A DNA stretch of 35,809 nt from Edaphobacter aggregans DSM 19364 (GCF_000745965.1 NZ_JQKI01000062.1:1-35809); one strand, 5' to 3'. Shown: positions 8,159 to 16,869, numbered from the stretch's first letter. Numbers and translations: made by a program. Notes: generated by a model from the letters alone, not told the origin.

Positions 8159-9130
8159 ATGTCGAAGGTACTGGTAAGTGGTGGGTGTGGCTTCATCGGC
8201 TCGCACCTATGCGACCGAATCATGCGGCGATCAGACTTGGAGTTGTGCATCGTCGTCGACAATCTTTGGACAGGGGACGTCCAAAATCTCGCACATATTC
8301 GCGACGATCGCTTTCGGATTGTGCAATCCGACGTAGAGCGGTTCCAGACTGACCTACGATTCGATGAGATCTATCACCTAGCGTCCCCGGCATCGCCCCC
8401 GTGGTATATGAGCGAGCCGATTCGGACAATTTCTGCAAACCTAATCGGCGCTATGCGCTTGCTGGAATTACTCGCGCCCGGCGGGCGCTTCGGGTTTACG
8501 TCTACTTCGGAGATCTACGGGGATCCACTCGTTTCGCCTCAGCCAGAAAGCTATCGGGGCTCTGTCGACTGCACCGGGCCGAGATCATCCTACGATGAGA
8601 GCAAACGGTGCACGGAGTCACTACTATTCGAAACTCGGAGAACTAAGGGGATAGATCTGCGAGTCGTCCGCCTCTTCAATGTGTACGGTCCACGCACTCG
8701 ACCCGATGATGGACGTGCGGTGTCCAACTTCATTATGCAGGCACTGAGTGGCCAGCCCTTGACCGTATACGGAAGCGGGGAGCAATCGAGAAGTTGGGGC
8801 TATGTCGAAGATATAGTTGACGGCTTGGAGCGCTACTTCTGGAGTGACCCTGTGAACTATCCAGGGCCGCTGAACATTGGAAATGATCGCGAGATTCCGG
8901 TCATTGAGGTGGCAAGGTACATCAGCAAAATGTTTGGGAATCTGCCCATTCACCATGTCGATCCCGCACCGCAGGATCCCACGAATCGTAGGCCCGATCT
9001 CAATCTGGCGAGACGCACTTTGCCCGGCTGGAAATGTAAAGTGCCCTATGAGAAGGGCGTCCAATTAACAGTGGACTGGTTCCGTGCGCACCTTGCGCAA
9101 CAATATCAAGATCAACTCACTCTCATATGA
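8159..9130 (+). CDS. NAD-dependent epimerase/dehydratase, UDP-glucuronate decarboxylase (UDP-xylose synthase)-like
   Basis: 323 residues from ATG 8159 (AGAGGGA before it). Extended SDR: NAD-binding GGCGFIGSHL at residues 8-17, the TSTSEIYGDP strand with catalytic Ser/Thr, YDESKR near 148 (catalytic Tyr and Lys), and VRLFNVYGPRTRPDDGRAVSNF, which is characteristic of UDP-glucuronate decarboxylases. That enzyme oxidises and decarboxylates UDP-glucuronate to UDP-xylose in the cytoplasm. Related 4,6-dehydratases and epimerases share the fold, so the exact product sugar is probable rather than certain. The stop overlaps the start of the next glycosyltransferase by 4 nt (ATGA), so the two are likely translated together and supply and use a sugar donor for a surface glycan. 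Confidence 0.85.
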   Translation: MSKVLVSGGCGFIGSHLCDRIMRRSDLELCIVVDNLWTGDVQNLAHIRDDRFRIVQSDVERFQTDLRFDEIYHLASPASPPWYMSEPIRTISANLIGAMRLLELLAPGGRFGFTSTSEIYGDPLVSPQPESYRGSVDCTGPRSSYDESKRCTESLLFETRRTKGIDLRVVRLFNVYGPRTRPDDGRAVSNFIMQALSGQPLTVYGSGEQSRSWGYVEDIVDGLERYFWSDPVNYPGPLNIGNDREIPVIEVARYISKMFGNLPIHHVDPAPQDPTNRRPDLNLARRTLPGWKCKVPYEKGVQLTVDWFRAHLAQQYQDQLTLI

Positions 9131-10281
9131 GCCTGCCACTTTGTTCAATAATCATTCCGGCCTATAACGCAGAGGTATGGTTAGAACGGACGTTATTATC
9201 TGCTGCTAAGCAGAACTATCCGAATCTCGAAATTATTGTGATCGACGATGGATCGAAGGACGACACTCGCAAACTGGCTGAGTCGATTTCCGCAGTGGAT
9301 GAGCGCTTCCGCGTAGTCAGTATTCCAAACGGAGGTGTGGCAAACGCTCGGAACGTTGGTATCCGCGAAGCTCGTGGAAAGTATGTTGCCTTTCTGGACG
9401 CGGATGATCTGTGGCACCCTGACAAGATCAGACTGCAGGTGGAGTCGATGCAAGAGCCGTTAGACGGAGCGCTGCCTGCTGCGAGTTATGCGCTCGCCCG
9501 CCTCATTAATGCGCATGATCGGGTCGTAAGTAAGGGAGCCACCCCAGGGGAGAGCGGCTATATATTGCTGCGGAACATGTACTTCAGATTCTCCGGCAAT
9601 GGGAGCTCCGTTCTGGTTCTTCGTGATGTGGCTCTCGAGGTCGGGGGCTATGATTCTTCCTGGATCGCACACGGAAGCGGCGGATGCGAGGATATCGATT
9701 TCGAGTTGGCAGTGGCTGCCCGATACCCGATAGTTTGTGTTCAACAGCTTCTGGTAGGTTATCGCAGGGCACCTGGCAGCATGTCGACCCGTCACCGAGA
9801 GATGGCTCGCGGCGCCCTTGGTGTAATACAGAAACACCTCAAGGCAAATCCGCAGATTCCGAAATGGGCTACCCGTCTCGTGTATGGAGCGCTTTTGGGT
9901 TACACCGTGCCAGAACTTATAGCCGGACGCGACTGGCCTGAGGCCGCCAAACACCTGGGAATTCTGTTCATAAATCAACCAATGCAAGCGATAGAGTTTT
10001 CGCTGAGATTCTTGAAGCGCCAGCCGAAGCGACTACTTCGTCTCCTGTTCAAAAAGCCAAAATCCGTTGAAGAAATCGCCGGGCCACTGTTCACAGATGT
10101 CAGACCAGAGATTGAGCCAAGCGAGATTAATACTCGCCATCCGCGCCAAAGAGAGATTCTCGATGCATTGACGGAGCTTGATGCCAAGCTGTGGAAGGAG
10201 GTTATCAAAGGCAATATAAATTCGTCGACGCACGTCGAAGATAATGCTGGTGAGCCTGCCTACCGTGTCGCTAGGAATTGA
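9127..10281 (+). CDS. Family 2 (GT-A) glycosyltransferase
   Basis: 384 residues. The N-terminal 230 form a GT-A domain: SIIIPAYNAE, DDGS at 40-43, the metal-binding DADD at 91-94, and GCEDIDFEL near 185 (catalytic-base region), followed by a YRRAPGS segment. The C-terminal 150 residues are helical and unrecognised. It is expected to transfer a sugar from a nucleotide donor during assembly of a lipid-linked oligosaccharide or surface polysaccharide at the inner face of the membrane. Start ATG overlaps the stop of the upstream epimerase gene. Its 3' end overlaps the convergent deacetylase gene by 11 bp. Acceptor and donor cannot be told. Confidence 0.87.
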   Translation: MSLPLCSIIIPAYNAEVWLERTLLSAAKQNYPNLEIIVIDDGSKDDTRKLAESISAVDERFRVVSIPNGGVANARNVGIREARGKYVAFLDADDLWHPDKIRLQVESMQEPLDGALPAASYALARLINAHDRVVSKGATPGESGYILLRNMYFRFSGNGSSVLVLRDVALEVGGYDSSWIAHGSGGCEDIDFELAVAARYPIVCVQQLLVGYRRAPGSMSTRHREMARGALGVIQKHLKANPQIPKWATRLVYGALLGYTVPELIAGRDWPEAAKHLGILFINQPMQAIEFSLRFLKRQPKRLLRLLFKKPKSVEEIAGPLFTDVRPEIEPSEINTRHPRQREILDALTELDAKLWKEVIKGNINSSTHVEDNAGEPAYRVARN

Positions 10282-11263
10282 GGAGCGCTTTGAATTGCGC
10301 CATATCGCGGTTCAGCACCGCGAATCTCGGCAACTCATATCGGTCCTCGCGGGCAACATTAATGTGAGCAGACCTGGTGGAGCATGCTGACGCAAAACCG
10401 GAACCTGCCACGATATTGCGAACCCCATCGTTCATATCGCCATAAGGGTAAGCGAACAAGGAGGTCTCCACTCCCGTCATCATTCGACATTGCTGTGTGC
10501 TAGCGAGGATCTCCTCGCGGCAGTCTTCTGCTGTCAAGGTCGTTAGAGCCGGGTGATGGATCGTATGAGCGCCAAGCGTGATCAATCCGTCCTGGGTCAG
10601 CTCCTGAACGTCGGCGTGATTCATCGGTAGCGAAAGAGAATTATGCACACCGCCGAAGGTGCCACGGACCGAAGCCATCACGCGCACACGTTCGGCCTGC
10701 GAAACATCTCGCAGTTTACGCCACAACCCGAGGTAGGCTCTCTGCCGTGCTGTTTGCGGCTCACCGGATGCGCGCCATTTTCCATCTATATCCGCTGTCT
10801 CGGGCACGCCCCACCGCAGCGAGAATGTCTCATTCGAAACCAACACTGTGTAATCGACCGCCTGCCTCGATTGGAGCGTCCATCCGGCCAGTTCATCCCA
10901 CCAGAACGGCACACTGGAACCAACCCATCCTGTTGCAAGGAAGAGGGTCGCGGGTAGGTGATAACGCTTTAGCAAAGGCTTGGCGTGAACCAGATTGTCG
11001 CGATAGCCGTCATCGAAGGTGATGGCCACGGCGTTCCGAGGTAGGTTCCCGTTACGCAGCCCCTCAACAAGTTGATCGAGCGGCATAGCCGTACGATGGC
11101 TTTTCAAATAGGCAAGTTGCCGCTCAAACGTTTCGGGGGATACAGCGAGATCCCAAGGGTCCTGCTCAAGTGCGATCACCCGGTGGTACATAAGGATTGC
11201 AGGGGCGGCCCGCCGACCGCGAATGAGGCGGAAGACCCTGCGTGCGATCGAAGGGATGCTCAT
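10271..11263 (-). CDS. Polysaccharide deacetylase (NodB homology, carbohydrate esterase 4)
   Basis: 330 residues. NodB motifs are visible in order: ILMYHRV near 23, motif 1 TFDDGY at 82-87 (catalytic Asp and metal Asp), motif 2 HTIHHPAL near 230 (metal His pair), and motif 3 FAYPYGD near 270. Members remove N- or O-acetyl groups from glycans. There is no clear signal peptide; an N-terminal basic segment (RRVFRLIRGRR) precedes the domain. ATG 11263 overlaps the stop of the upstream glycosyltransferase-methyltransferase gene by 4 nt, so the two form a minus-strand operon. In this cluster it probably trims a lipid-linked or exported polysaccharide, which is inference from context. Confidence 0.87.
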   Translation of the reverse strand: MSIPSIARRVFRLIRGRRAAPAILMYHRVIALEQDPWDLAVSPETFERQLAYLKSHRTAMPLDQLVEGLRNGNLPRNAVAITFDDGYRDNLVHAKPLLKRYHLPATLFLATGWVGSSVPFWWDELAGWTLQSRQAVDYTVLVSNETFSLRWGVPETADIDGKWRASGEPQTARQRAYLGLWRKLRDVSQAERVRVMASVRGTFGGVHNSLSLPMNHADVQELTQDGLITLGAHTIHHPALTTLTAEDCREEILASTQQCRMMTGVETSLFAYPYGDMNDGVRNIVAGSGFASACSTRSAHINVAREDRYELPRFAVLNRDMAQFKALLNS

Positions 11264-12852
11264 CGGGCTCTCTGCGCTCGAAGTGTAATGTTGACTGGGT
11301 ACGCGGGATCATGCACATCCAGGTCACTTATATCGACGTCTTCCACGACGGCACCCGTAAGGAAGCATATGGCGGCAAACACATTACCGTGGGTTGAAAA
11401 CTGCAGCTCTCCTCGTCCGAAGACGCGCTCAAAGAGGCGATGCAACGAGCTGACCGTGAACGACCAACACCAGTTCGTCCCCCACTCGTGACGGTCGATC
11501 TGACTTATCCCTGGAACTGTCAGCAGAAGAACACCGCCCGGCTTGAGCGCCGCATGGAGCCGCTCGACGGCTTCATTGAGGTCGTATATGAGCTGCAACG
11601 TCTGGGTGAAGATGATGCAATCGAACGCACCTTCCGGAAGAACGCCTCGCGTTGTAATGTCACCGGTAATCGTAACTTTCAGATTCTCACTACTGACGTG
11701 CAATACGTCCAGTTGTGCGATCTCGGTGCCAAATCGACGGCTATAGAGGTCATCGCCTATCTCGAGAACACGCCCTTTGATGTCTCGCGAATGCTCTTGG
11801 AGAAAGCCCTCGATATAGTAGCGATCCAAGGGGGTGCCGCGTTCCCAGCCGAAATCCATGCTCAATGGTCGAGTACTGGCTAGAGAACCGAAATCAACCT
11901 TCCCCACGCGCGGTGGCCAGGTCCTCCGTCTCAGAGCGCGCAGACGCTCGGGTACAGCCGCCCGGAAGATACGCTTCAGAAGAACATGGGCGCGCGGGGC
12001 TGCAAGGACACTTTTTGCAGCATTCGAAGCCCCATCCCCCCACATTGCTTCTTGGCCATGTTTGTACCAGTCGTACCAGTTGCGCCGACCTTGGAGCCAG
12101 AAATCTAAGCGGTGTCCGCCATCGGGCCGATGCTTGTCGTGGATCGAGAGAATCGCCTCCAGCATCTGCGCTGTGTCCTTCGAGATGTTGTCTCCATGCC
12201 ACCGATACTCAGCGACTACCTGCGAATGTGAAGCGATCGGGTACCGTGGCGCGACCCGAAGATATAGCTCATAGTCTTCGCCTCTGCGCAGTCGTTCGTC
12301 ATACCCACCTAGCTCCATCAGACGGTCTCGCCGAAACAGAGCGGTCGCTATCATCCCGATCATGTTTCCCGTCAGCAGAGTTGAGTAGGGGTCAGTTCCG
12401 GTAGGCATGGGGACGTTAGTGTTGCCTTTGGGTAAGCCATCTCGACCAATCTGATAGTGGCCCCCGTATACCAGGGCTGTTTCTGGATGAGTTTGAAAGC
12501 AGGCCAAACCGGCTGCCAAGGCATTTGGCCTTAGCCGATCATCAGCATCCAAAAAGCAAATAAACCTAGAGGTAGCTTGCAAAAGTCCGACGTTTCGCGC
12601 ACTGGCAACACCGCCGTTCGCCTTCTCTATCAGTTTGACAATTGGGAAAGCCTCGAGGAGCGGCGCCGGAGTCACTTCCGAACCATCGTCAACCACGATC
12701 ACCTCGTCTGCTGGACGGGTCTGGGCGAAAACGCTATGCAGCGCGTCTAGGAGGTACTTTGTGTCATTGAAGGTGGTGATGACAACAGCAACACTTTCCT
12801 CCGGATTTGTACCGCGCTCAGTTCGAAGAACTTCTGATTCGGCTTCTGTCAT
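11260..12852 (-). CDS. Fusion: family 2 glycosyltransferase plus class I SAM-dependent methyltransferase
   Basis: 530 residues in two domains. Residues 20-250 are a GT-A glycosyltransferase (VAVVITTFND, DDGS at 55-58, LDADD at 101-105, RRGEDYELYLR). Residues about 350-530 resemble a SAM methyltransferase: GRVLEIGDDLYSRRFG as the glycine-rich motif I equivalent, FDCIIFTQTLQLIYDLNEAV and LKPGGVLLLTVPG as motifs II/III. The pairing implies that one polypeptide adds a sugar and methylates it or a neighbour, for example as a chain cap; this is inference. It starts at ATG 12852, divergent from the ABC exporter with only 137 bp between the starts, so they may share a control region. Confidence 0.85.
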   Translation of the reverse strand: MTEAESEVLRTERGTNPEESVAVVITTFNDTKYLLDALHSVFAQTRPADEVIVVDDGSEVTPAPLLEAFPIVKLIEKANGGVASARNVGLLQATSRFICFLDADDRLRPNALAAGLACFQTHPETALVYGGHYQIGRDGLPKGNTNVPMPTGTDPYSTLLTGNMIGMIATALFRRDRLMELGGYDERLRRGEDYELYLRVAPRYPIASHSQVVAEYRWHGDNISKDTAQMLEAILSIHDKHRPDGGHRLDFWLQGRRNWYDWYKHGQEAMWGDGASNAAKSVLAAPRAHVLLKRIFRAAVPERLRALRRRTWPPRVGKVDFGSLASTRPLSMDFGWERGTPLDRYYIEGFLQEHSRDIKGRVLEIGDDLYSRRFGTEIAQLDVLHVSSENLKVTITGDITTRGVLPEGAFDCIIFTQTLQLIYDLNEAVERLHAALKPGGVLLLTVPGISQIDRHEWGTNWCWSFTVSSLHRLFERVFGRGELQFSTHGNVFAAICFLTGAVVEDVDISDLDVHDPAYPVNITLRAQRAR

Positions 12853-12989
12853 TTATAAGAGTGCCCGCTCAGGGCCGATTATGCGGGTAGTATACTCAAA
12901 ATTCGGGCATTCTCGAGAGGGCATTCAAGCCCTTTCCTATGTTGTGCGCTCGTTCTAGTGGCTGGGGAAACGGTGGGCGTATCGCGACA
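12853..12989. promoter_or_regulatory. Divergent intergenic control region
   Basis: This short interval separates the minus-strand glycosyltransferase operon from the plus-strand ABC exporter and must hold both promoters. I see no confident -35/-10 pair or operator repeat. Confidence 0.4.
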
Positions 12990-14744
12990 ATGAAGGCGCT
13001 GAATGTCTTCGGGGTAAACCGAAATCTGGATCTCCTTGCCCGGCGCTACTACTGGACAATTGGTATTGTGATACCGCTCGCTTTTGCTATCAGCTTGCTG
13101 GAAGGCATTGGCGCTGGTTTGCTTATTCCTCTGCTGGGTATTCTCACCGGTGATTTACCCAGCAGCAAAGGTCATGGCCCTGTCGGGCGCTTAGTCGTGT
13201 TCGCCGCTGGACACAGCCGCGATGCGAGATTATGGATCATCGCCGGTGTGATCGTCGTGGCCGTGACGCTGAAAGCGACTCTTCAGGCAGCCGCTAGCAC
13301 TTTCGCATCCTGGGTGGATGGCAAGATAGGTCAGGAGATTCGCTGTGGGCTTGGTCAGCGCCTCAATAGCGTGGGCTATCCCTTCTTTCTGACAGAGAAT
13401 CCAGGTCGACTATTCAACATCGTGAGTACTGAGTCCTGGAAGGCCTCCGATGCGATACGGGTACTTCTCAACCAGATAGCCTCCACAGCTAACGTTGTTA
13501 TGTTTTGCGTGCTGCTCTTCATCGTCAGTTGGCGGCTGACGATGATGGTGCTTGTCGGCGGACTCTTGGCTCGGGCTATTCAAAAGCGCATGGAACGCAA
13601 GCTGCGCACGCTGAGTCACAGGACGGTTGCGGTCAACCAACTTCTGCATAATCGCATGCTATTCGTGATCTTCGGCGCACGAGTTATACGCATCTTCAAC
13701 ACGCAAAAGGTAGAGCAAGAGCACTTTGAGAAAAGTTCCGACGATGTGCGCCAGGCCATTCTCGCGTCCGAGCGGGTATCCGGGACGCAGGGGCCATTGC
13801 TAGAAGCACTCCACGGGCTGTTGCTTGTCATCGTGCTGCTCACGGCCATCTTCACGGGTATGTCGGTACCCGTACTCGCGACGTTTCTCGTGCTGATGAA
13901 CCGCATACAACCGCACCTGCGAATCCTGGAAGGAACCGCCGCCGCATTTGCCGCGGCCAGCGCACATTTCGAAGAGGTTGAATGGCTGCTAGACCCATCT
14001 AACAAGCCGCCCGCGTTGACGGGCACTGTTCCTTTCGCTGGCTTGCGTGATCACATCATTTTCGAAGATGTCACACATGACTACGGAACTCGCAATGCTC
14101 CCGCGCTCTCGAACGTGAGTTTCGCGCTGCGTCGCGGACGCGCGACGGCGCTGCTGGGCGAATCGGGCTCCGGTAAATCGACCATCATCAACTTGTTGTG
14201 CCGCCTTCTGGAACCAACTTCAGGCAGCATCAGGATTGACGGCACACCGTTGAGCGACCTTCGTGCGGTGGACTGGCTCAATAGCATCGCGATTGCGGGG
14301 CAAGATGTCGACCTCTTCGACGGAACCATTGCCGAGAACATCTCATATGGCCGGGCCGAGACAGAAATAGAGGAGATAAGATACGCAGTCCGCGCGGCTG
14401 AAGCAGATTTTGTCCTCGACCTGCCGCTTGGTCTTGATACCCCCGTTGGACCGAGCGGCCTCGGCTTGTCAGGTGGACAGCGCCAAAGGATTGGGCTCGC
14501 CCGCGCGCTTGTCAGGAGGCCGGAGCTGTTGATCTTTGACGAGGCCACGAACGCGCTGGACCAAGCGAAAGAGCAAAACATCCTTCGCATGCTGAAGGAG
14601 CTACGGGGATCGATGACGATACTTGTTGTCAGTCACAAAGCAAACACTTTGGCGTTTTGCGACGATGCACTCATGCTTCATCAAGGCAAGTTGGTCAGCG
14701 CGGGGCCCGCAGCTTCGGTGCTAGCAAATCAGGCGCCCGCGTAG
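12990..14744 (+). CDS. ABC exporter, fused membrane and ATPase domains (MsbA/PglK-like)
   Basis: 584 residues from ATG 12990; an earlier start at 12939 would add 17 residues lacking membrane character. Residues 1-310 contain about six membrane helices (IGIVIPLAFAISLLEGIGAG and LLIPLLGIL at the start). The nucleotide-binding domain has Walker A GESGSGKST near 393, a Q-loop (IAGQDVDLFDGTIAENISYG), signature LSGGQRQRIGLARAL near 495, Walker B LLIFDEATNALD and the switch His in VVSHKAN. Such half-transporters act as homodimers that flip lipid-linked oligosaccharides or lipids across the inner membrane. Flanking glycosyltransferases suggest that it flips their glycan product. It probably closes the cassette. 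Confidence 0.9.
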   Translation: MKALNVFGVNRNLDLLARRYYWTIGIVIPLAFAISLLEGIGAGLLIPLLGILTGDLPSSKGHGPVGRLVVFAAGHSRDARLWIIAGVIVVAVTLKATLQAAASTFASWVDGKIGQEIRCGLGQRLNSVGYPFFLTENPGRLFNIVSTESWKASDAIRVLLNQIASTANVVMFCVLLFIVSWRLTMMVLVGGLLARAIQKRMERKLRTLSHRTVAVNQLLHNRMLFVIFGARVIRIFNTQKVEQEHFEKSSDDVRQAILASERVSGTQGPLLEALHGLLLVIVLLTAIFTGMSVPVLATFLVLMNRIQPHLRILEGTAAAFAAASAHFEEVEWLLDPSNKPPALTGTVPFAGLRDHIIFEDVTHDYGTRNAPALSNVSFALRRGRATALLGESGSGKSTIINLLCRLLEPTSGSIRIDGTPLSDLRAVDWLNSIAIAGQDVDLFDGTIAENISYGRAETEIEEIRYAVRAAEADFVLDLPLGLDTPVGPSGLGLSGGQRQRIGLARALVRRPELLIFDEATNALDQAKEQNILRMLKELRGSMTILVVSHKANTLAFCDDALMLHQGKLVSAGPAASVLANQAPA

Positions 14745-15012
14745 TGGCAACTTCCACTCAATCTAAATTTTCCTGCGAGTGACGTTTCCGGCAATCTTCC
14801 GGCCGGACTCGCCGAAAGACGACTTTGTCGGAACAGTCTGACGTTGCTGAACAGAAGCACGTTCCTAGCACTAACGCCTATTCGCCTAGTTCACTTTTGA
14901 TTGCACATCTTTGCATGTCAGAAATACAGATTGGCGATCACTTTTACTTGACTCAATTCCTGGTGAACCGCATCCTGAAGGGCGTCCTTATCAAAATCAA
15001 GTGAGGTTGGAT

Positions 15013-15667
15013 ATGAAGCGAAGCTTTTTCGCCCTTGCAGTCCTTGCGTTACTCTCTGCCACTGTAAACGCCGATACGCTCCGCACTTTTGCCATCGACG
15101 ACGTGAATGGCTCCACTAGCAGCACAAGGGCTGGGTTAAGCACATTGAGCGGTCTGATCACCATCGACACCACTACTGGTCAGGCCCTCTACGGCTACCT
15201 TCGCATGGATCTTCCCCCAGAACGACCTGGGCGAAGTTTTCGATCCGCCCATCACCATGCAAATCCTCAGCAATGCTACCAACTCAGGGTGCCTGAATAA
15301 CTGCCTCCAGTATCCCGACGGACACGCGATGCACTTCGCCTCGTCCACCTTGGATGGCAACAGCTTTTTCGCTACGTTGACCACACCGAACAGTCTGATC
15401 GACTACAGTGGCGGAGATCTATGCTTCACCGTACACTGCGAGACCGACGCATACACCTATTTCGGCTACGACTTTCTCTTCCCACCTTACCTGTTCAATG
15501 GCACTACATATCCACCCATTCGCCGCTCGGGCATTGAGTTCTACTTCGACGCCCATCTCTACCTTGTAAGCGAAGCGCAGACACCAGAACCTTCAACCTG
15601 GCTTCTTTTCGGTACCGGCGCCCTCGGTCTGGTTGGAGCAGCACGGCGCAAGTTGATGACCTCGTAG
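15013..15667 (+). pseudogene. PEP-CTERM secreted protein with one frameshift
   Basis: ATG 15013 follows GTGAGGTTGG. The first frame gives a signal peptide (MKRSFFALAVLALLSATVNA), then a beta-rich domain to about residue 62. Near 15200 the reading continues in another frame: WIFPQNDLGEVFDPPITMQI, onward to the C-terminal sorting signal PEPSTWLLFGTGALGLVG followed by AARRK, ending at 15667. The PEP-CTERM signal directs cleavage by an exosortase after export and is typically found in organisms that make exopolysaccharide. No exosortase gene is in the window. A single-base deletion near 15200 would explain the break. Cysteines (GCLNNC, CFTVHC) suggest disulfides outside the cell. Confidence 0.85.
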
Positions 15668-16145
15668 ACGTTGAGGAACCGAATGTGAGGTTATCCTTAA
15701 GCAATCGCCGCGTCCTCGCGCGCGCGTACTGCTCCGCGAACTACTGCTTTTATTGGCTACCGCAAACCCCCTAGACAATACCTAGATCGCCCGACCTTTT
15801 TGGGGCGTGCAGATTGTGTGTTTCCTCTCGCGTGCGCGTACTGGTCCAAAAATACGAAGCACTTGCTCCCAGTTGTATCCAATGGGCGAAGGAGATCCCC
15901 GGCATATCACTTGCTGTTCAGCAGCTCGGGGGAGTTTCAGGCCACCGCGGTCGGCTGTAAGAGAGGATTTCGCCGACATTGTAATGCCATGCGCGATTAC
16001 GCCTCCCTGGTCTGAATTGCGGGCAAACCGTGAATGGCACCTGCAAACCAATGAACATTTTTTCGCGTCTCCAGGTCCGAAAGAGCTTCCGAGCAAGGCG
16101 CAAAAGGGTAATGAGAACAGCAGGAATTGAACGGAAAAAGCAGCC
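15668..16145. other. Right end of the island, no recognised gene
   Basis: About 480 bp between the PEP-CTERM gene and the arm-type repeat. Frames on both strands are open for up to 120 codons, but their translations overlap each other, lack ribosome-binding sites and look like no known domain. No integrase relic was recognised on either strand. Confidence 0.5.
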
Positions 16146-16167
16146 ACCCGCTACAGTATCCGCTACA
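16146..16167. repeat. 22-bp island-end repeat (right copy), arm-site-like
   Basis: Identical to 7777-7798 in the same orientation. It lies 45 bp inside the right core (tRNA-Pro 3' end), so in a circular form the two copies would flank the core on either side, like P and P' arms. Confidence 0.7.
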
Positions 16168-16212
16168 TAGTATTTTGAAGGGGAGCGAAGACTCGCCAAG
16201 TTATTGATTCGA

Positions 16213-16258
16213 TGGTCGGGGCGGAGGGATTCGAACCCCCGACCCTCTGCTCCCAAAG
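16213..16258 (-). repeat. attR-like core within tRNA-Pro (46 bp)
   Basis: The 3' 46 nt of tRNA-Pro including CCA, repeated exactly at 7626-7671. Because the tRNA is complete on this side, this copy is the restored target gene. Confidence 0.9.
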
Positions 16259-16289
16259 CAGATGCGCTACCAGACTGCGCTACGCCCCG
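16213..16289 (-). tRNA. tRNA-Pro (anticodon TGG)
   Basis: Cloverleaf on the minus strand: acceptor CGGGGCG pairs with CGCCCCG, D-arm GCGC..GCGC, anticodon stem-loop CTGCTTTGGGAGCAG with anticodon TGG, T-arm GGGGGTTCGAATCCC, discriminator A, and CCA encoded at 16213-16215. It reads proline CCA and wobble codons. It serves as integration site for the island to its left. Confidence 0.95.
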
Positions 16290-16329
16290 ACTCCCTTCAG
16301 TTTATCGCATCCACTCGCGCGCCAAGCTA

Positions 16330-16869
16330 TTAAAACCACGTCGGAAAGTGGACCTCCACTCCAAACAGAGCGTGCATCAGCCCATTCGCCAGCCACGCCA
16401 GCAGCAGCATCGGCACCAGCATCAGCGCCATCAGAACCATCGACAGCACGATCAGAAAGATCCAGCTCTGGATTGTGTGCTTCCGCGGCTCATACATGCT
16501 TCCCGTCAGCAGAGCATAGTTGCGCCGGTTCGCCCGCCACGCAATATCGAACGCATCCCCCAGCACCGGAATCGATCCCACCACCACCTCGATCGCGATG
16601 TTCGCTACCATCCGCACAACCGTCACCGATGGCACGCCGCGCATCCACGCCGCGATGATGATGATGCACGAAGCAACGCCGCCCAGAATATCGCCAATCC
16701 CCGGGACCACCCCCATAATCCCATCCAGCCCAAACCGTATCGACGTGCCCGGAATCTTGATGAAGTCGTCCAGAACGTGCGACAGAATGTCGAGGTTCTC
16801 GTCGTCGAAGAGCCTGCGTCCACGCCGCGTTCGCGGTGAGAGCACCTCGGGCTGGGCAGAAGGCTGCAT
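16330..16869 (-). CDS. DUF4112 membrane protein
   Basis: 179 residues. The DUF4112 pattern is clear: LDDFIKIPGTSIRFGLDG then IMGVVPGIGDILGGVAS, followed by ANIAIEVVVGSIPVLGDAFD and IAWRANRRNYALL. Two short hydrophobic hairpins and two C-terminal membrane helices (IQSWIFLIVLSMVLMALMLV, PMLLLAWLANGL) predict an inner-membrane protein. The family is widespread and of unknown function. Start ATG 16869 is supported by the conserved domain beginning near residue 20. It is divergent from tRNA-His, 68 bp away. Confidence 0.88.
   Translation of the reverse strand: MQPSAQPEVLSPRTRRGRRLFDDENLDILSHVLDDFIKIPGTSIRFGLDGIMGVVPGIGDILGGVASCIIIIAAWMRGVPSVTVVRMVANIAIEVVVGSIPVLGDAFDIAWRANRRNYALLTGSMYEPRKHTIQSWIFLIVLSMVLMALMLVPMLLLAWLANGLMHALFGVEVHFPTWF

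Larger units (their letters stand above)
7626..16258. mobile_element. Integrase-less genomic island at tRNA-Pro (CIME-like), polysaccharide cargo
   Basis: The segment is bounded by identical 46-bp direct repeats of the tRNA-Pro 3' end. Inside each end lies an identical 22-bp sequence (7777-7798 and 16146-16167) that looks like integrase arm-binding sites. It carries sugar-nucleotide, glycosyltransferase, deacetylase and ABC-export genes plus a PEP-CTERM gene, with visibly lower GC and different codon use from the core to its right. No integrase is encoded inside; the nearest is the frameshifted one just left of 7626. This architecture fits a cis-mobilisable element accreted next to an integrase-bearing element. 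Mobility is inference. Confidence 0.72.

Noticed and set aside
15782..16147. 121-codon minus-strand frame at the right end of the island
   Set aside because: Overlapping alternatives in several frames, no ribosome-binding site, no domain, and it runs into the arm-type repeat region.
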